Shown piece after piece: positions 8,422 to 16,765 of a DNA stretch of 57,544 bases. The stretch is from an uncultured Pelagibacteraceae bacterium (GTDB taxonomy: Bacteria; Pseudomonadota; Alphaproteobacteria; Pelagibacterales; Pelagibacteraceae). Every line of letters starts with the position of its first letter. The stretch's first letter is position 1. The DNA lies in contig CACJUZ010000002.1 in the NCBI GenBank assembly GCA_902596745.1, forward strand, positions 1-57,544, in the 5' to 3' direction. The translations under genes and the position numbers were made by a program. The notes under the pieces are model-generated. The model saw nothing but the letters and a program-made list of their open reading frames with translations, did not search any database and was not told where the DNA came from.

Positions 8422-8990
8422 CAGAAGAATTAATAATTTTAATACAGATAATATTTATTGATCTGGTCTTAGCTGGTGATAACGCAATTATTATTGGTAT
8501 GGTTGCTTCAAAGTTTGACCCTGACAAAAGAAAAAAAATAATTTTTTGGGGTATTAGTGCTGCAGTTATTTTAAGAATATTATTCACATTAATTACAACT
8601 TATTTATTAATGATCACCGGCCTTAGATTAATTGGAGGTATTTTACTTCTTTATATTTGTTACAAATTATACGTAGATGTAATTAAGGGCCAAATTGAAA
8701 AGAAAGATATTAAAGTTGATAATAGTTCATTTAGTAAAGCAATTTTTACAATTATTATGGCTGACGTTACAATGAGTCTTGATAATGTATTGAGTGTTGC
8801 TGGAGCAGCAAAAGGTCATTTTATGTTATTGATATTTGGCTTAGCTTTATCTATTGCGTTAATGGCGTTCGCAGCTAATTTGATAGCTAGATGGATTGAA
8901 AAATATAAATGGATTGGATGGTTGGGTTTATTAGCTATACTATTTGTAGCAATAGATTTAATATACACTGATTTAAAATTGATTTTATAA
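8418..8990 (+). CDS. TerC/YjbE-family integral membrane protein
   Basis: A 190-residue protein with about six membrane segments and the paired acidic motifs of the TerC family, DLVLAGDNA near residue 14 and DVTMSLDNV near residue 116. TerC proteins have been tied to metal (Mn) export or metal loading of exported enzymes. It starts inside the stop of the GMC gene (ATGA) and stops 2 bases before the SDR, so it is in that operon. A role in the sulfonate pathway is not evident. Confidence 0.85.
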   Translation: MTEELIILIQIIFIDLVLAGDNAIIIGMVASKFDPDKRKKIIFWGISAAVILRILFTLITTYLLMITGLRLIGGILLLYICYKLYVDVIKGQIEKKDIKVDNSSFSKAIFTIIMADVTMSLDNVLSVAGAAKGHFMLLIFGLALSIALMAFAANLIARWIEKYKWIGWLGLLAILFVAIDLIYTDLKLIL

Positions 8991-8992
8991 AT

Positions 8993-9760
8993 ATGTACTT
9001 AAAAAAATATAATTTAAAGGGAAAATATTCATTAGTAACTGGAGCAGGTAAAGGTTTAGGAAGAGCTTGCGCTATAGCTTTAGCTGAAGCGGGTTCAAAT
9101 TTGATTTTAATTAGTAGAACACAAAAAGACTTGGACTCAGTATCGAAAATAGCTAAAAAATATAAAGTTAAAAGTAAAGCCTATGTGTGTGATTTAACAA
9201 ATTATATGAAACTTAAAAAAATAATTGAAGAACAAAAAAAAATTGATGTTTTAATAAATAATGCGGGGACAAATATTCCTGAACATTTTTTAAAAATTCG
9301 CAAACAAGATATGGAGAAGGTAGTTAAAATAAACACCATTGCAGCATTTAATGTTGCAAATCTAGTAGCATTAAAAATGGTACAAACAAAAAATAGAAAA
9401 AAGATCGGAGGAGCGATTGTGAATATGTCTTCACAGATGGGTCATGTTGGCGGCCCTATAAGAAGTGTTTATAATATGACAAAATTTGGAATTGAAGGGC
9501 TAACAAAAGGGATGGCAATAGATTTGGCTAAATATAACATTAGAGTAAATAGTATCGCTCCTACATTTGTTGTTACTCCAATGACAAAAAAATTCTTTAA
9601 AAATAAAAATTTTAGAAAAGAAGTTTTAGGCAACATTCCTTTAGGAAGATACGCAGAATTATCTGAAATATCATCCGCGGCTGTTTTTTTAGCTTCAGAT
9701 GCAGCTTCTATGGTAACTGGAACTTCATTACTGGTAGATGGTGGATGGACAGCAAGATAA
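8993..9760 (+). CDS. short-chain dehydrogenase/reductase (gluconate-5-dehydrogenase-like)
   Basis: A 255-residue classical SDR. TGAGKGLG cofactor loop near residue 17, NNAGT near 90, catalytic Ser in NMSSQMG and YNMTK (Tyr-x3-Lys) near 160, and LLVDGGW at the C-terminus. It is third in the GMC-TerC-SDR-M23 operon. Given the surrounding sulfonate genes it could interconvert DHPS and its keto form (HpsO-like), but generic sugar or polyol oxidation fits as well. Confidence 0.85.
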   Translation: MYLKKYNLKGKYSLVTGAGKGLGRACAIALAEAGSNLILISRTQKDLDSVSKIAKKYKVKSKAYVCDLTNYMKLKKIIEEQKKIDVLINNAGTNIPEHFLKIRKQDMEKVVKINTIAAFNVANLVALKMVQTKNRKKIGGAIVNMSSQMGHVGGPIRSVYNMTKFGIEGLTKGMAIDLAKYNIRVNSIAPTFVVTPMTKKFFKNKNFRKEVLGNIPLGRYAELSEISSAAVFLASDAASMVTGTSLLVDGGWTAR

Positions 9761-10548
9761 TAAGATTACTTTTCTTTTTTTTATTACCAATAAATTTATA
9801 TGCTGCTGAATTCCAAGGAAGTTTTAAACAAGGTTCGTTTATTTTAGGAAAAACCGACCAAAATTCTGAAGTTTATATTGATAAAAAAAAAGTAAGGGTC
9901 ACAAATGATGGTTATTTTGCTTTTGGGATAGGAAGAGATAGAAAAAATAATGTATTAATTAAAATAATAAATGATGAAAAAACAGAGATAATAGAAAAAA
10001 AAGTTTTTAAAAAGAAATATATTATTCAAAGAATCGATGGTTTACCTCCTAAACAAGTTACACCACCAAAAGAAGTTTATGATCGAATAAAAGCTGATAA
10101 TATTTTAATTGGAAAAGCTAGATCGATTGATAGTAATTTGACCTTTTTCAAAAATAAGTTTGAAACTCCCCTTAAAAACTCAATTGTTACAGGAGTTTAC
10201 GGAAGTCAAAGAATACTTAATGGAAAACCTAGAAGACCTCATTATGGATTAGATTTTGCCTCAGCAGAGGGTACCCCTATCAAAGCTATGTTAGATGGTG
10301 TAGTGACATTAGCTGAAGATGATCTTTACTTTACGGGTGGAACTATTATTTTTGATCACGGTCATGGTATAAGTACATTATATATGCATTTAAAAGATGT
10401 TGATGTAAAGATTGGACAAGAAATTAAGCAAGGTGAAAAAATAGGAACTGTTGGAAAAACCGGAAGATCAACAGGACCTCATTTAGATATTAGACTTAAT
10501 TGGTTTGACGTAAAATTAGATCCGGCAAGTGTGTTGGAATTAAATTAA
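9745..10548 (+). CDS. M23-family peptidoglycan metallopeptidase (LytM domain), exported
   Basis: A 267-residue protein with an N-terminal hydrophobic signal segment (RLLFFFLLPINLYA) and a C-terminal LytM/M23 domain. The zinc ligands are visible: His and Asp in HYGLDFA, and the HLD of GPHLDIRL, with the TLYMHL strand between them. M23 enzymes are Gly/D-Ala endopeptidases acting on cell-wall peptides. It overlaps the SDR end by 16 bases and converges with the SGNH gene, sharing 4 bases. It is probably a bystander in the sulfonate region. Confidence 0.88.
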   Translation: MDSKIIRLLFFFLLPINLYAAEFQGSFKQGSFILGKTDQNSEVYIDKKKVRVTNDGYFAFGIGRDRKNNVLIKIINDEKTEIIEKKVFKKKYIIQRIDGLPPKQVTPPKEVYDRIKADNILIGKARSIDSNLTFFKNKFETPLKNSIVTGVYGSQRILNGKPRRPHYGLDFASAEGTPIKAMLDGVVTLAEDDLYFTGGTIIFDHGHGISTLYMHLKDVDVKIGQEIKQGEKIGTVGKTGRSTGPHLDIRLNWFDVKLDPASVLELN

Positions 10549-11510
10549 TTGTTGTATATTTTATTAATCAAAAGATTATTGACAAAAAAGTGACCATCCT
10601 CAGACAAGTGAACAGGATCATAATTTAAGAAAAGTCTTTTTTTACTTTCCAAACAAAATTCTTTGGTAAAGTCATAAACCGAAATTTTTAATTCTGAAAA
10701 AATATTTTTTATTTTATTTTGAGGGAACAAGATATTTTTATTACAATTATTTTTTGTCTGATAGGAGTAAGGTAAAATAATATAAGTTACTTTTAACTTT
10801 TTTGACTTTGCAAATTTGTCCATTTCAAATAATGTTTTTTTGAATTTTATTAGAATATCCTGATCGTTATAGTATGAATTTAACAAGTTAAAATGTTTTT
10901 CATCAGACTTCATAAACTTTGACTTGAGAAAAACAAATAAAGCTGACTTATTTCTTAGATAAATGTTTATGTTTTTTAGAAAATTAATATAAAATGACTC
11001 TTTGCTATTATTTTCATTTAATTCATTTTTTTTTATTATACCTTTAGAAAAATGAACATCATTTAAGCCAATAAATATTGCTACTCTTGATATATCTTTC
11101 AAATTACTATGATAATTTTTCATTAAAGAAGCGTAGTCAATAAGATTATGCCCTGCTACTGATGCATTATAAATATTAGTTTTTATTTGATTTCTTAAAA
11201 TTCCAACAAATGTTTTGCTTTCCTCAACGCCAACGCCAAAACTAACGCTATCACCCAATACTAATAATGAAGTATCATATTTATATACATAATCCTTACT
11301 TGGTACCCTAAAACCATTTGAGTCTATATAAGCTTTTTTTCCAAAAATAACTGCTTCTGTATTTGATTGGTTTAGTACAATGTCACCACTTACATCGAAC
11401 AGACTTTGCTCTACGCCTTGAAGTTGTGATATTTTAAAAACTCTTATAATTAATTCTGAAAAAAAAATAAGGGATGAAAAAATAATTATATTTATAATTA
11501 CAATTCTCAT
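10545..11510 (-). CDS. membrane-anchored SGNH/GDSL-type hydrolase
   Basis: A 321-residue protein with an N-terminal membrane anchor (first ~25 residues). It carries SGNH blocks: LGDSVSFG near residue 90 (nucleophile Ser), FIGLND near 145 (Asn), and DPVHLSEDGH near 298 (catalytic Asp/His). This is the layout of lipase/esterase or O-acyl-modifying hydrolases that work outside the inner membrane. The substrate is unknown. It ends tail-to-tail with the M23 peptidase, and xsc ends 15 bases upstream of its start, so it may be read from the xsc transcript. Confidence 0.75.
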   Translation of the reverse strand: MRIVIINIIIFSSLIFFSELIIRVFKISQLQGVEQSLFDVSGDIVLNQSNTEAVIFGKKAYIDSNGFRVPSKDYVYKYDTSLLVLGDSVSFGVGVEESKTFVGILRNQIKTNIYNASVAGHNLIDYASLMKNYHSNLKDISRVAIFIGLNDVHFSKGIIKKNELNENNSKESFYINFLKNINIYLRNKSALFVFLKSKFMKSDEKHFNLLNSYYNDQDILIKFKKTLFEMDKFAKSKKLKVTYIILPYSYQTKNNCNKNILFPQNKIKNIFSELKISVYDFTKEFCLESKKRLFLNYDPVHLSEDGHFFVNNLLINKIYNN

Positions 11511-11524
11511 TTAAATAAAAGTAT

Positions 11525-13306
11525 TTATTCAATACTTTTTTGTGGTCTCATATCTTCTTTTTTAATTCCAGCTATTTTAACAGGTTTCTTCATAGCATCT
11601 CTTCGGAATGGTTCACCTAATTCTTGATTTAAAATTACCTCAATAAAAGTTGTAATTCCTTTTTTCTGATCTTCACACGATTGTTTTATAGCTTTTGTGG
11701 TTTCAGCCATTGATTTAACTGTTACTCCTTTTAAACCACAAGCATTTGCAACTTTTGCAAAACTTAACTCTGGATCAAGTTCCGTACCTATAAAATTATT
11801 ATCAAACCATAAAGTTGTATTTCTTTTTTCTGCTCCCCATTGATAATTTCTAAAAATCACCATAGTAATTGCTGGCCACTCTTCTCGAGCACATGAGCTC
11901 ATTTCGTTCATACTAATCCCAAACGCACCATCACCGGCAAATCCAATAACTGGCACATCAGGACAACCAATTTTTGCTCCAAGAATAGATGGAAAACCAT
12001 AACCACATGGCCCGAATAAACCAGGGGCAAGATATTTTCTACCTTTTTCAAAGGTTGGATAAGCATTTCCAATCGCGCAATTATTTCCTATATCGCTCGA
12101 TATAATTACATCTTCAGGCATACCAGCTTGGATGGCTCTCCATGCTTGACGAGGTGACATTCTATCTTTGTCTCTACTTCTTGCTTCTTTATTCCAAACT
12201 GTACCCGGATCATCTTCTTCATGATCTAAGCTTGATAGCTTTTGAAGCCAGGCAGACTTTGTTTGGTGTATTAAATCTTTTCTTTTTTGTCTGTCTGTAT
12301 CACCAGCTTTTTTTGAAAGTTTATTTAAAAGTTGTTGAGCAACTAGTTTAGCATCTCCACAAATTCCAACTGTTACTTTTTTTGTTAAACCTATTCTGTC
12401 AGAATTCATATCTACTTGAATAATTTTTGCATTTTTTGGCCAATAGTCGATACCGTATCCTGGTAATGTTGAAAATGGATTAAGTCTAGTTCCTAAAGCC
12501 AAAACAACATCAGCTTTTGCAATTAACTCCATTGCGGCTTTTGAACCGTTGTAACCTAACGGACCAACTGCCAACGGATGGCTTCCTGGAAAACTATCAT
12601 TGTGTTGATAACCTGAACAAACTGGTGAGTCTAATTTTTCAGCTAATTTTACGCAATCTTTTATTGCTCCACCTATAACAACGCCCGCGCCAGATAAAAT
12701 GACTGGAAACTTAGCTTCTGATAATAATTTTGCTGCTTTATTTACAGCTTCTGATCCACCTGCTTGTCTTTCTAGTCTTACTATTGGTGGTAATTCAATA
12801 TCTATGACTTGAGTCCAGTAATCTCTTGGGACGTTAATTTGTGCAGGCGCAGATCCTCTTATAGCTTTTTCTATTACTCTGTTTAATACTTCCGCTATCC
12901 TTGAAGGATCTCTTACTTCCTCTTGATAACAAACCATATCTTTAAATAAATTCATTTGTTCAACTTCTTGAAAACCCCCTTGACCCATAGTTTTATTTGC
13001 TGCTTGTGGAGTTACTAGCAATAAGGGAGTGTGATTCCAATAAGCAGTTTTTATTGGTGTAACCAATCCTGTAATTCCAGGTCCGTTTTGTGCTACGACC
13101 ATTGACATCTTTCCTGTAGCTCTAGTGTAACCATCTGCAATCAATCCGCCATTAGTTTCATGAGCAACGTCCCAGAACTTTATACCAGCGTCAGGGAAAA
13201 TATGAGAAATAGGCATAAAAGCTGAACCAATTATTCCAAAAGCATGTTCAATGCCATGCATTTGTAAAACTTTTACAAAAGCTTCTTCTGTGGTCATTTT
13301 AGCCAT
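11525..13306 (-). CDS. xsc: sulfoacetaldehyde acetyltransferase
   Basis: A 593-residue thiamine-diphosphate enzyme that splits sulfoacetaldehyde with phosphate into acetyl phosphate and sulfite. It has the three-domain acetolactate-synthase layout, the ThDP GDG motif at 458-460 followed by GISMNEM, and the Xsc-specific blocks QWGAEKRNTTLWFDNNF (489-505) and GTEL. Length fits the family (about 590). It is the terminal desulfonation step for taurine, isethionate and sulfoacetaldehyde. It diverges from suyA across a 74-base gap that must hold both promoters. A phosphotransacetylase to use the acetyl phosphate is not in the window. Confidence 0.95.
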   Translation of the reverse strand: MAKMTTEEAFVKVLQMHGIEHAFGIIGSAFMPISHIFPDAGIKFWDVAHETNGGLIADGYTRATGKMSMVVAQNGPGITGLVTPIKTAYWNHTPLLLVTPQAANKTMGQGGFQEVEQMNLFKDMVCYQEEVRDPSRIAEVLNRVIEKAIRGSAPAQINVPRDYWTQVIDIELPPIVRLERQAGGSEAVNKAAKLLSEAKFPVILSGAGVVIGGAIKDCVKLAEKLDSPVCSGYQHNDSFPGSHPLAVGPLGYNGSKAAMELIAKADVVLALGTRLNPFSTLPGYGIDYWPKNAKIIQVDMNSDRIGLTKKVTVGICGDAKLVAQQLLNKLSKKAGDTDRQKRKDLIHQTKSAWLQKLSSLDHEEDDPGTVWNKEARSRDKDRMSPRQAWRAIQAGMPEDVIISSDIGNNCAIGNAYPTFEKGRKYLAPGLFGPCGYGFPSILGAKIGCPDVPVIGFAGDGAFGISMNEMSSCAREEWPAITMVIFRNYQWGAEKRNTTLWFDNNFIGTELDPELSFAKVANACGLKGVTVKSMAETTKAIKQSCEDQKKGITTFIEVILNQELGEPFRRDAMKKPVKIAGIKKEDMRPQKSIE

Positions 13307-13380
13307 AAAAATCCTTAAAAAATTATAATTAATCTTCCTTCCAATATATCAAAATTTAGTCTATATCCATTAAATATTTT

Positions 13381-13668
13381 ATGTCACAGCCAGATTTAAT
13401 TATCCACGACGAAAAAGATAATGTTGGTGTAGTAGTTATTGAAACTACAAAAAAGGGCCAAGAATGTAGTGCCTGGATAATGGAGAATGATAAAACTGTT
13501 AAAGTTAACTCAAAAAATGAAGTCCCTTTAGGTCATAAAATTGCTTTACAAGATCTGAATGAGGGCGACACTATACTTAAATATGGTCATGATATAGGCA
13601 AAGTTGTGAAGTCAATTAAAAAAGGTGAACACGTTCACGTTCATAACGTTAAAACAAAAAAATGGTAA
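13381..13668 (+). CDS. suyA: (2R)-sulfolactate sulfo-lyase, small subunit
   Basis: A 95-residue SAF-domain protein like the N-terminal part of altronate/galactarate dehydratases. It ends in the motif [14 protein letters not shown], which I associate with SuyA. With SuyB it removes sulfite from (2R)-3-sulfolactate to give pyruvate. The partner starts 4 bases downstream. Altronate dehydratase is an alternative family member, but the split small/large form and the adjoining xsc, HpsN-like, TauE and apr genes favour the sulfo-lyase. Confidence 0.85.
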   Translation: MSQPDLIIHDEKDNVGVVVIETTKKGQECSAWIMENDKTVKVNSKNEVPLGHKIALQDLNEGDTILKYGHDIGKVVKSIKKGEHVHVHNVKTKKW

Positions 13669-13672
13669 TATA

Positions 13673-14839
13673 ATGGAAATCCCAAAGAGTTTTTTAGGTT
13701 ATAGAAGAGAAAACGGAAGAGCAGGAACAAGAAATCATGTCATTATTTTACCTGTAGATGATATCTCAAATGCATGTGCTGAAGCAGTGGCCAATAACAT
13801 TAAAGGCACAATCGCTCTACCTCATTCATATGGTAGATTACAGTTTGGGGCAGACTTAGAATTACATTTTAGAACTATGATAGGAACTGGAAAAAACCCA
13901 AATGTAGCGGCGGTAATTGTTATAGGTATTGAGCCCAAATGGACAAAAAAAATTGTAGATGAAATAGCAAAAACTGGCAAACCAGTTGAAGGTTTTCATA
14001 TAGAACGAACAGGTGATATTGGAACAATAATGAAAGCATCAAAAAAAGCTCAGGAATTCTCTCAGTGGGCTTCGGAGAAACAAAGAGAGGAATGTCCTCT
14101 TAGTGATTTGTGGATCTCAGTTAAATGTGGTGAGTCAGATACTACTTCTGGATTAGCTTCAAACCCAACGGTCGGTAATTTAATGGAAAAATTAGAACCT
14201 TACGGTGTACACCTATGTTTTGGTGAGACGTCAGAATTAACTGGAGCTGAAAAAGTTTGTGCAGCAAGGGGCGCAACACCGGAAGCACAAAAGAAATTTA
14301 TGAAAACCTGGAGTTCATATAACGATTTTATTTTAAAAGAAGCAACTAATGACTTATCAGAAAGTCAACCTACCGCTGGTAATATAGCCGGGGGATTAAC
14401 TACTATAGAAGAAAAAGCTTTTGGAAATTTTCAAAAAATTGGAAATTTAAAATTTATAGATGTTTTAGAACCTGCTGAAGAACCAAAAAAAGGGAAAGGT
14501 TTATACTTTATGGATACATCATCTGCTGCAGCAGAATGCGTTACACTGCAGGCTGCTGGTGGATTTAACATTCATTTATTTCCAACAGGTCAAGGCAATA
14601 TAATCGGAAACCCAATAGAACCAGTAGTAAAATTAACAGCAAATCCTTTGACTGCAAAATTAATGAGTGAGCATGTTGACTGCGATGTTTCAAAAATATT
14701 ATCGAGAGAAATGAATTTATCACAAGCTGGTGATGAATTAATAAAAACAATGCTTAAGGTAGCAAATGGAAGACTTACTTGTGCGGAAGCTTTAGGTCAT
14801 AGAGAATTCGTAATGACCAAACTGTACAGAAGTGCTTAA
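13673..14839 (+). CDS. suyB: (2R)-sulfolactate sulfo-lyase, large subunit
   Basis: 388 residues from the ATG at 13673 ([20 protein letters not shown]). The longer reading from 13625 overlaps suyA and is not needed. It belongs to the UxaA/GarD large-domain family (iron- or Fe-S-dependent lyases). Blocks include [27 protein letters not shown] near residue 150 and [21 protein letters not shown] near 235. The iron-binding cysteines of the family appear as conserved Cys in these blocks. It forms the SuyAB complex that yields pyruvate and sulfite. The following HIT gene starts on the last base of its stop codon. Confidence 0.87.
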   Translation: MEIPKSFLGYRRENGRAGTRNHVIILPVDDISNACAEAVANNIKGTIALPHSYGRLQFGADLELHFRTMIGTGKNPNVAAVIVIGIEPKWTKKIVDEIAKTGKPVEGFHIERTGDIGTIMKASKKAQEFSQWASEKQREECPLSDLWISVKCGESDTTSGLASNPTVGNLMEKLEPYGVHLCFGETSELTGAEKVCAARGATPEAQKKFMKTWSSYNDFILKEATNDLSESQPTAGNIAGGLTTIEEKAFGNFQKIGNLKFIDVLEPAEEPKKGKGLYFMDTSSAAAECVTLQAAGGFNIHLFPTGQGNIIGNPIEPVVKLTANPLTAKLMSEHVDCDVSKILSREMNLSQAGDELIKTMLKVANGRLTCAEALGHREFVMTKLYRSA

Positions 14840-15237
14840 TGTCTCAAAAAGAAAATAGTTGTATTTTTTGTTCTAAACAAAACTGCAAAGTAATTGAAGA
14901 AAAAAAATATTTTTTTGTTATCAGAGACACTGCTTACCCTGTTACAAAACATCATACATTAATTATTTCAAATAGACATATTGATGACTATTTCAAATTA
15001 AATTCTGAGGAGTTGAGTGAATTGAGTAAAATATTAATTGAACAAAAAGAAAAATTAATTTCTTTAGACTCTTCTATAACTGGGTTTAACATCGGAGTAA
15101 ATATTGGAAAAGATGCTGGTCAATCAATAATGCACTGTCATATTCATTTAATACCCAGAAGAAAAGGTGATGTTGAAGATCCCAAAGGTGGTGTCAGAGG
15201 TGTAATTCCATCTAAACAAAAATATGTAAGAAAATAA
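14839..15237 (+). CDS. HIT-family nucleotide hydrolase
   Basis: A 132-residue histidine-triad protein with CxxC pairs at the N-terminus (CIFCSKQNC) and the triad HCHIHLIPRR near residue 100. HIT proteins hydrolyse adenosine phosphoramidate, Ap4A or related nucleotides. Some HIT enzymes act on adenosine 5'-phosphosulfate, which would be notable next to an APS reductase, but nothing in the sequence selects that substrate. It is coupled to suyB by a TAATG junction and converges with tauE with a 1-base gap. Confidence 0.88.
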   Translation: MSQKENSCIFCSKQNCKVIEEKKYFFVIRDTAYPVTKHHTLIISNRHIDDYFKLNSEELSELSKILIEQKEKLISLDSSITGFNIGVNIGKDAGQSIMHCHIHLIPRRKGDVEDPKGGVRGVIPSKQKYVRK

Positions 15238-15238
15238 T

Positions 15239-16369
15239 TTATTTTTCTGGAAATTTCACTTCCTCAACTTTTTTTGTTTCCTTATTTTTAAAATCACTAA
15301 GCATTTTTCTTATAACTGGACTGAGAATTTTTCTTGCAAAGGCAATCAAAGCTCCTAAAGTAACCGCGAGAATGATTGCTAAACCGCCATATAAAAAGGG
15401 TGCCTCATTTGAAAAATTTACAGTAAATTCAGCTAAAGCATTTAAATCATTTTTTATAACCTTATCTCCATTGAATGATGTCTTGTCTCTAAAAAAAGAG
15501 TCATAACCTATTGCTATAGCAACAGATACTAATAACATTGCAAATAAAGATTTTAGCTCAGTACTATCTAAAAATTGTCCAAGCTTTTGTCCAAGTTGAA
15601 CTCCAACTATTGAACCAAGAATTAACGGGATAACCAAGAATAAATCGATTGAACCATAATTAAATGAGTGAAGTATAGTTACTATTGCGCTTATAAAAAT
15701 TGTAACAAATAATGAAGTGCCGGGTATTAATTTAATTGGCATTCCGACAATATAAATCATCGCGGGCACCATCAAAAACGCTCCACCAATACCCATCATT
15801 GCTGCTACAAATCCAACAATAAGGCCTAACAAGATCGGTGTAATTGCGCTTTCATAAAGTTTTGATTTATGAAATCGCATTCTAAAAGGAAGGCCTTGAA
15901 GCCAATTGTGATCATGTAATTTTTTTTTAATTGAAATTTTTTTCTTTAAACGATTTTTTTCCCTGTAACTTTCAATTAACATTAGTGTTCCTACCATTGC
16001 TAGTAAGTACATATAAAGCAAAGAAATCATTAAACTAATTTTTCCAATTTCTGAAAAAAAAGTAAATGTCATAATTCCCAATATTGTTCCAACAACCCCG
16101 CCAGAAACAATCATAAGGCCCATTTTATAATCAAGAGTTTGTTTGTACCAATGAGTAAGAGATCCAGAGACAGATGTTGCAAGAATATTATTTACCTCAT
16201 TAGGAACAGCATATACTGGTGGTATTCCCATAAATATTAAAAAAGGAGTCATTAAAAAGCCACCTCCAACTCCAAATAAGCCTGATAAAACACCAACAGC
16301 TAAGCTCACGAATAATAATAAGAAAATATCAATGTTAACTTGAGCAATGGGTAGGTAAATTTCAAGCAT
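15239..16369 (-). CDS. tauE: TauE/SafE-family anion (sulfite) exporter
   Basis: A 376-residue membrane protein with two similar halves, each with GLFGVGGGFLMTP-type or MMGIGGAFLMVPA-type glycine motifs, as in the DUF81/TauE/SafE family (TauE, CuyZ and SafE are proposed sulfite or sulfoacetate exporters). About eight membrane segments and a loop of about 60 residues between the halves. Last gene of the apr cluster on the minus strand, 37 bases after a small unknown gene. Sulfite from Xsc and SuyAB could leave the cell by this route. The substrate is inferred from context. Confidence 0.85.
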   Translation of the reverse strand: MLEIYLPIAQVNIDIFLLLFVSLAVGVLSGLFGVGGGFLMTPFLIFMGIPPVYAVPNEVNNILATSVSGSLTHWYKQTLDYKMGLMIVSGGVVGTILGIMTFTFFSEIGKISLMISLLYMYLLAMVGTLMLIESYREKNRLKKKISIKKKLHDHNWLQGLPFRMRFHKSKLYESAITPILLGLIVGFVAAMMGIGGAFLMVPAMIYIVGMPIKLIPGTSLFVTIFISAIVTILHSFNYGSIDLFLVIPLILGSIVGVQLGQKLGQFLDSTELKSLFAMLLVSVAIAIGYDSFFRDKTSFNGDKVIKNDLNALAEFTVNFSNEAPFLYGGLAIILAVTLGALIAFARKILSPVIRKMLSDFKNKETKKVEEVKFPEK

Positions 16370-16405
16370 ACTTAGGATTATTCCTGAAAATAGAAGTTGT
16401 CAATC

Positions 16406-16756
16406 CTAATAAATTGTTGCCCCAAATACTTTAATCATATCGCCCTCTAAACCTAGCACAAGTCGACCAAGAAACTCGCCAGGAACAGTGTTGCTTTTTT
16501 GTTTATATAAAACAGTGATAAAATTATCTCTTCTAATACAACCTAAAACCTCTTGATCTTCAGATAAACTTGTTAGAATTTTATTACTTGCCCACTGTTT
16601 ACCTAGTTCGACTTCGTTAGCTCCATATAACATTTGAGAGGAAAAGTCTTTTGTGAAACCCCCATAATCTTTTATATTTGATGATTTGACTAAATTTGAC
16701 CAAATAGGACTAGCAATTTTAATGATTTCATCATCACTTTTTTCTAACAGTTTCAT
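16406..16756 (-). CDS. hypothetical protein between aprA and tauE
   Basis: A 116-residue soluble protein with no signal peptide or membrane segment. It starts MKLLEKSDDEIIKIASPIW and ends with a beta-rich tail (FLGRLVLGLEGDMIKVFG). The start follows the aprA stop by only 9 bases. I recognise no domain. One cysteine (CIRRD, near residue 74) is the only obvious redox candidate. The operon position suggests a link with sulfite oxidation or export. Confidence 0.7.
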   Translation of the reverse strand: MKLLEKSDDEIIKIASPIWSNLVKSSNIKDYGGFTKDFSSQMLYGANEVELGKQWASNKILTSLSEDQEVLGCIRRDNFITVLYKQKSNTVPGEFLGRLVLGLEGDMIKVFGATIY

Positions 16757-16765
16757 GAAATTATT

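Noticed and set aside
13322-13352. TTGATA-19-TATAAT promoter for xsc
   Set aside because: The spacing is long and the predicted start would fall into the ribosome-binding site, so it was not listed as a feature.
13381-14839. Altronate or galactarate dehydratase instead of SuyAB
   Set aside because: Same superfamily, but the split subunits, the [10 protein letters not shown] end and the adjoining xsc, tauE and apr genes favour sulfolactate sulfo-lyase. No uronate genes are present.
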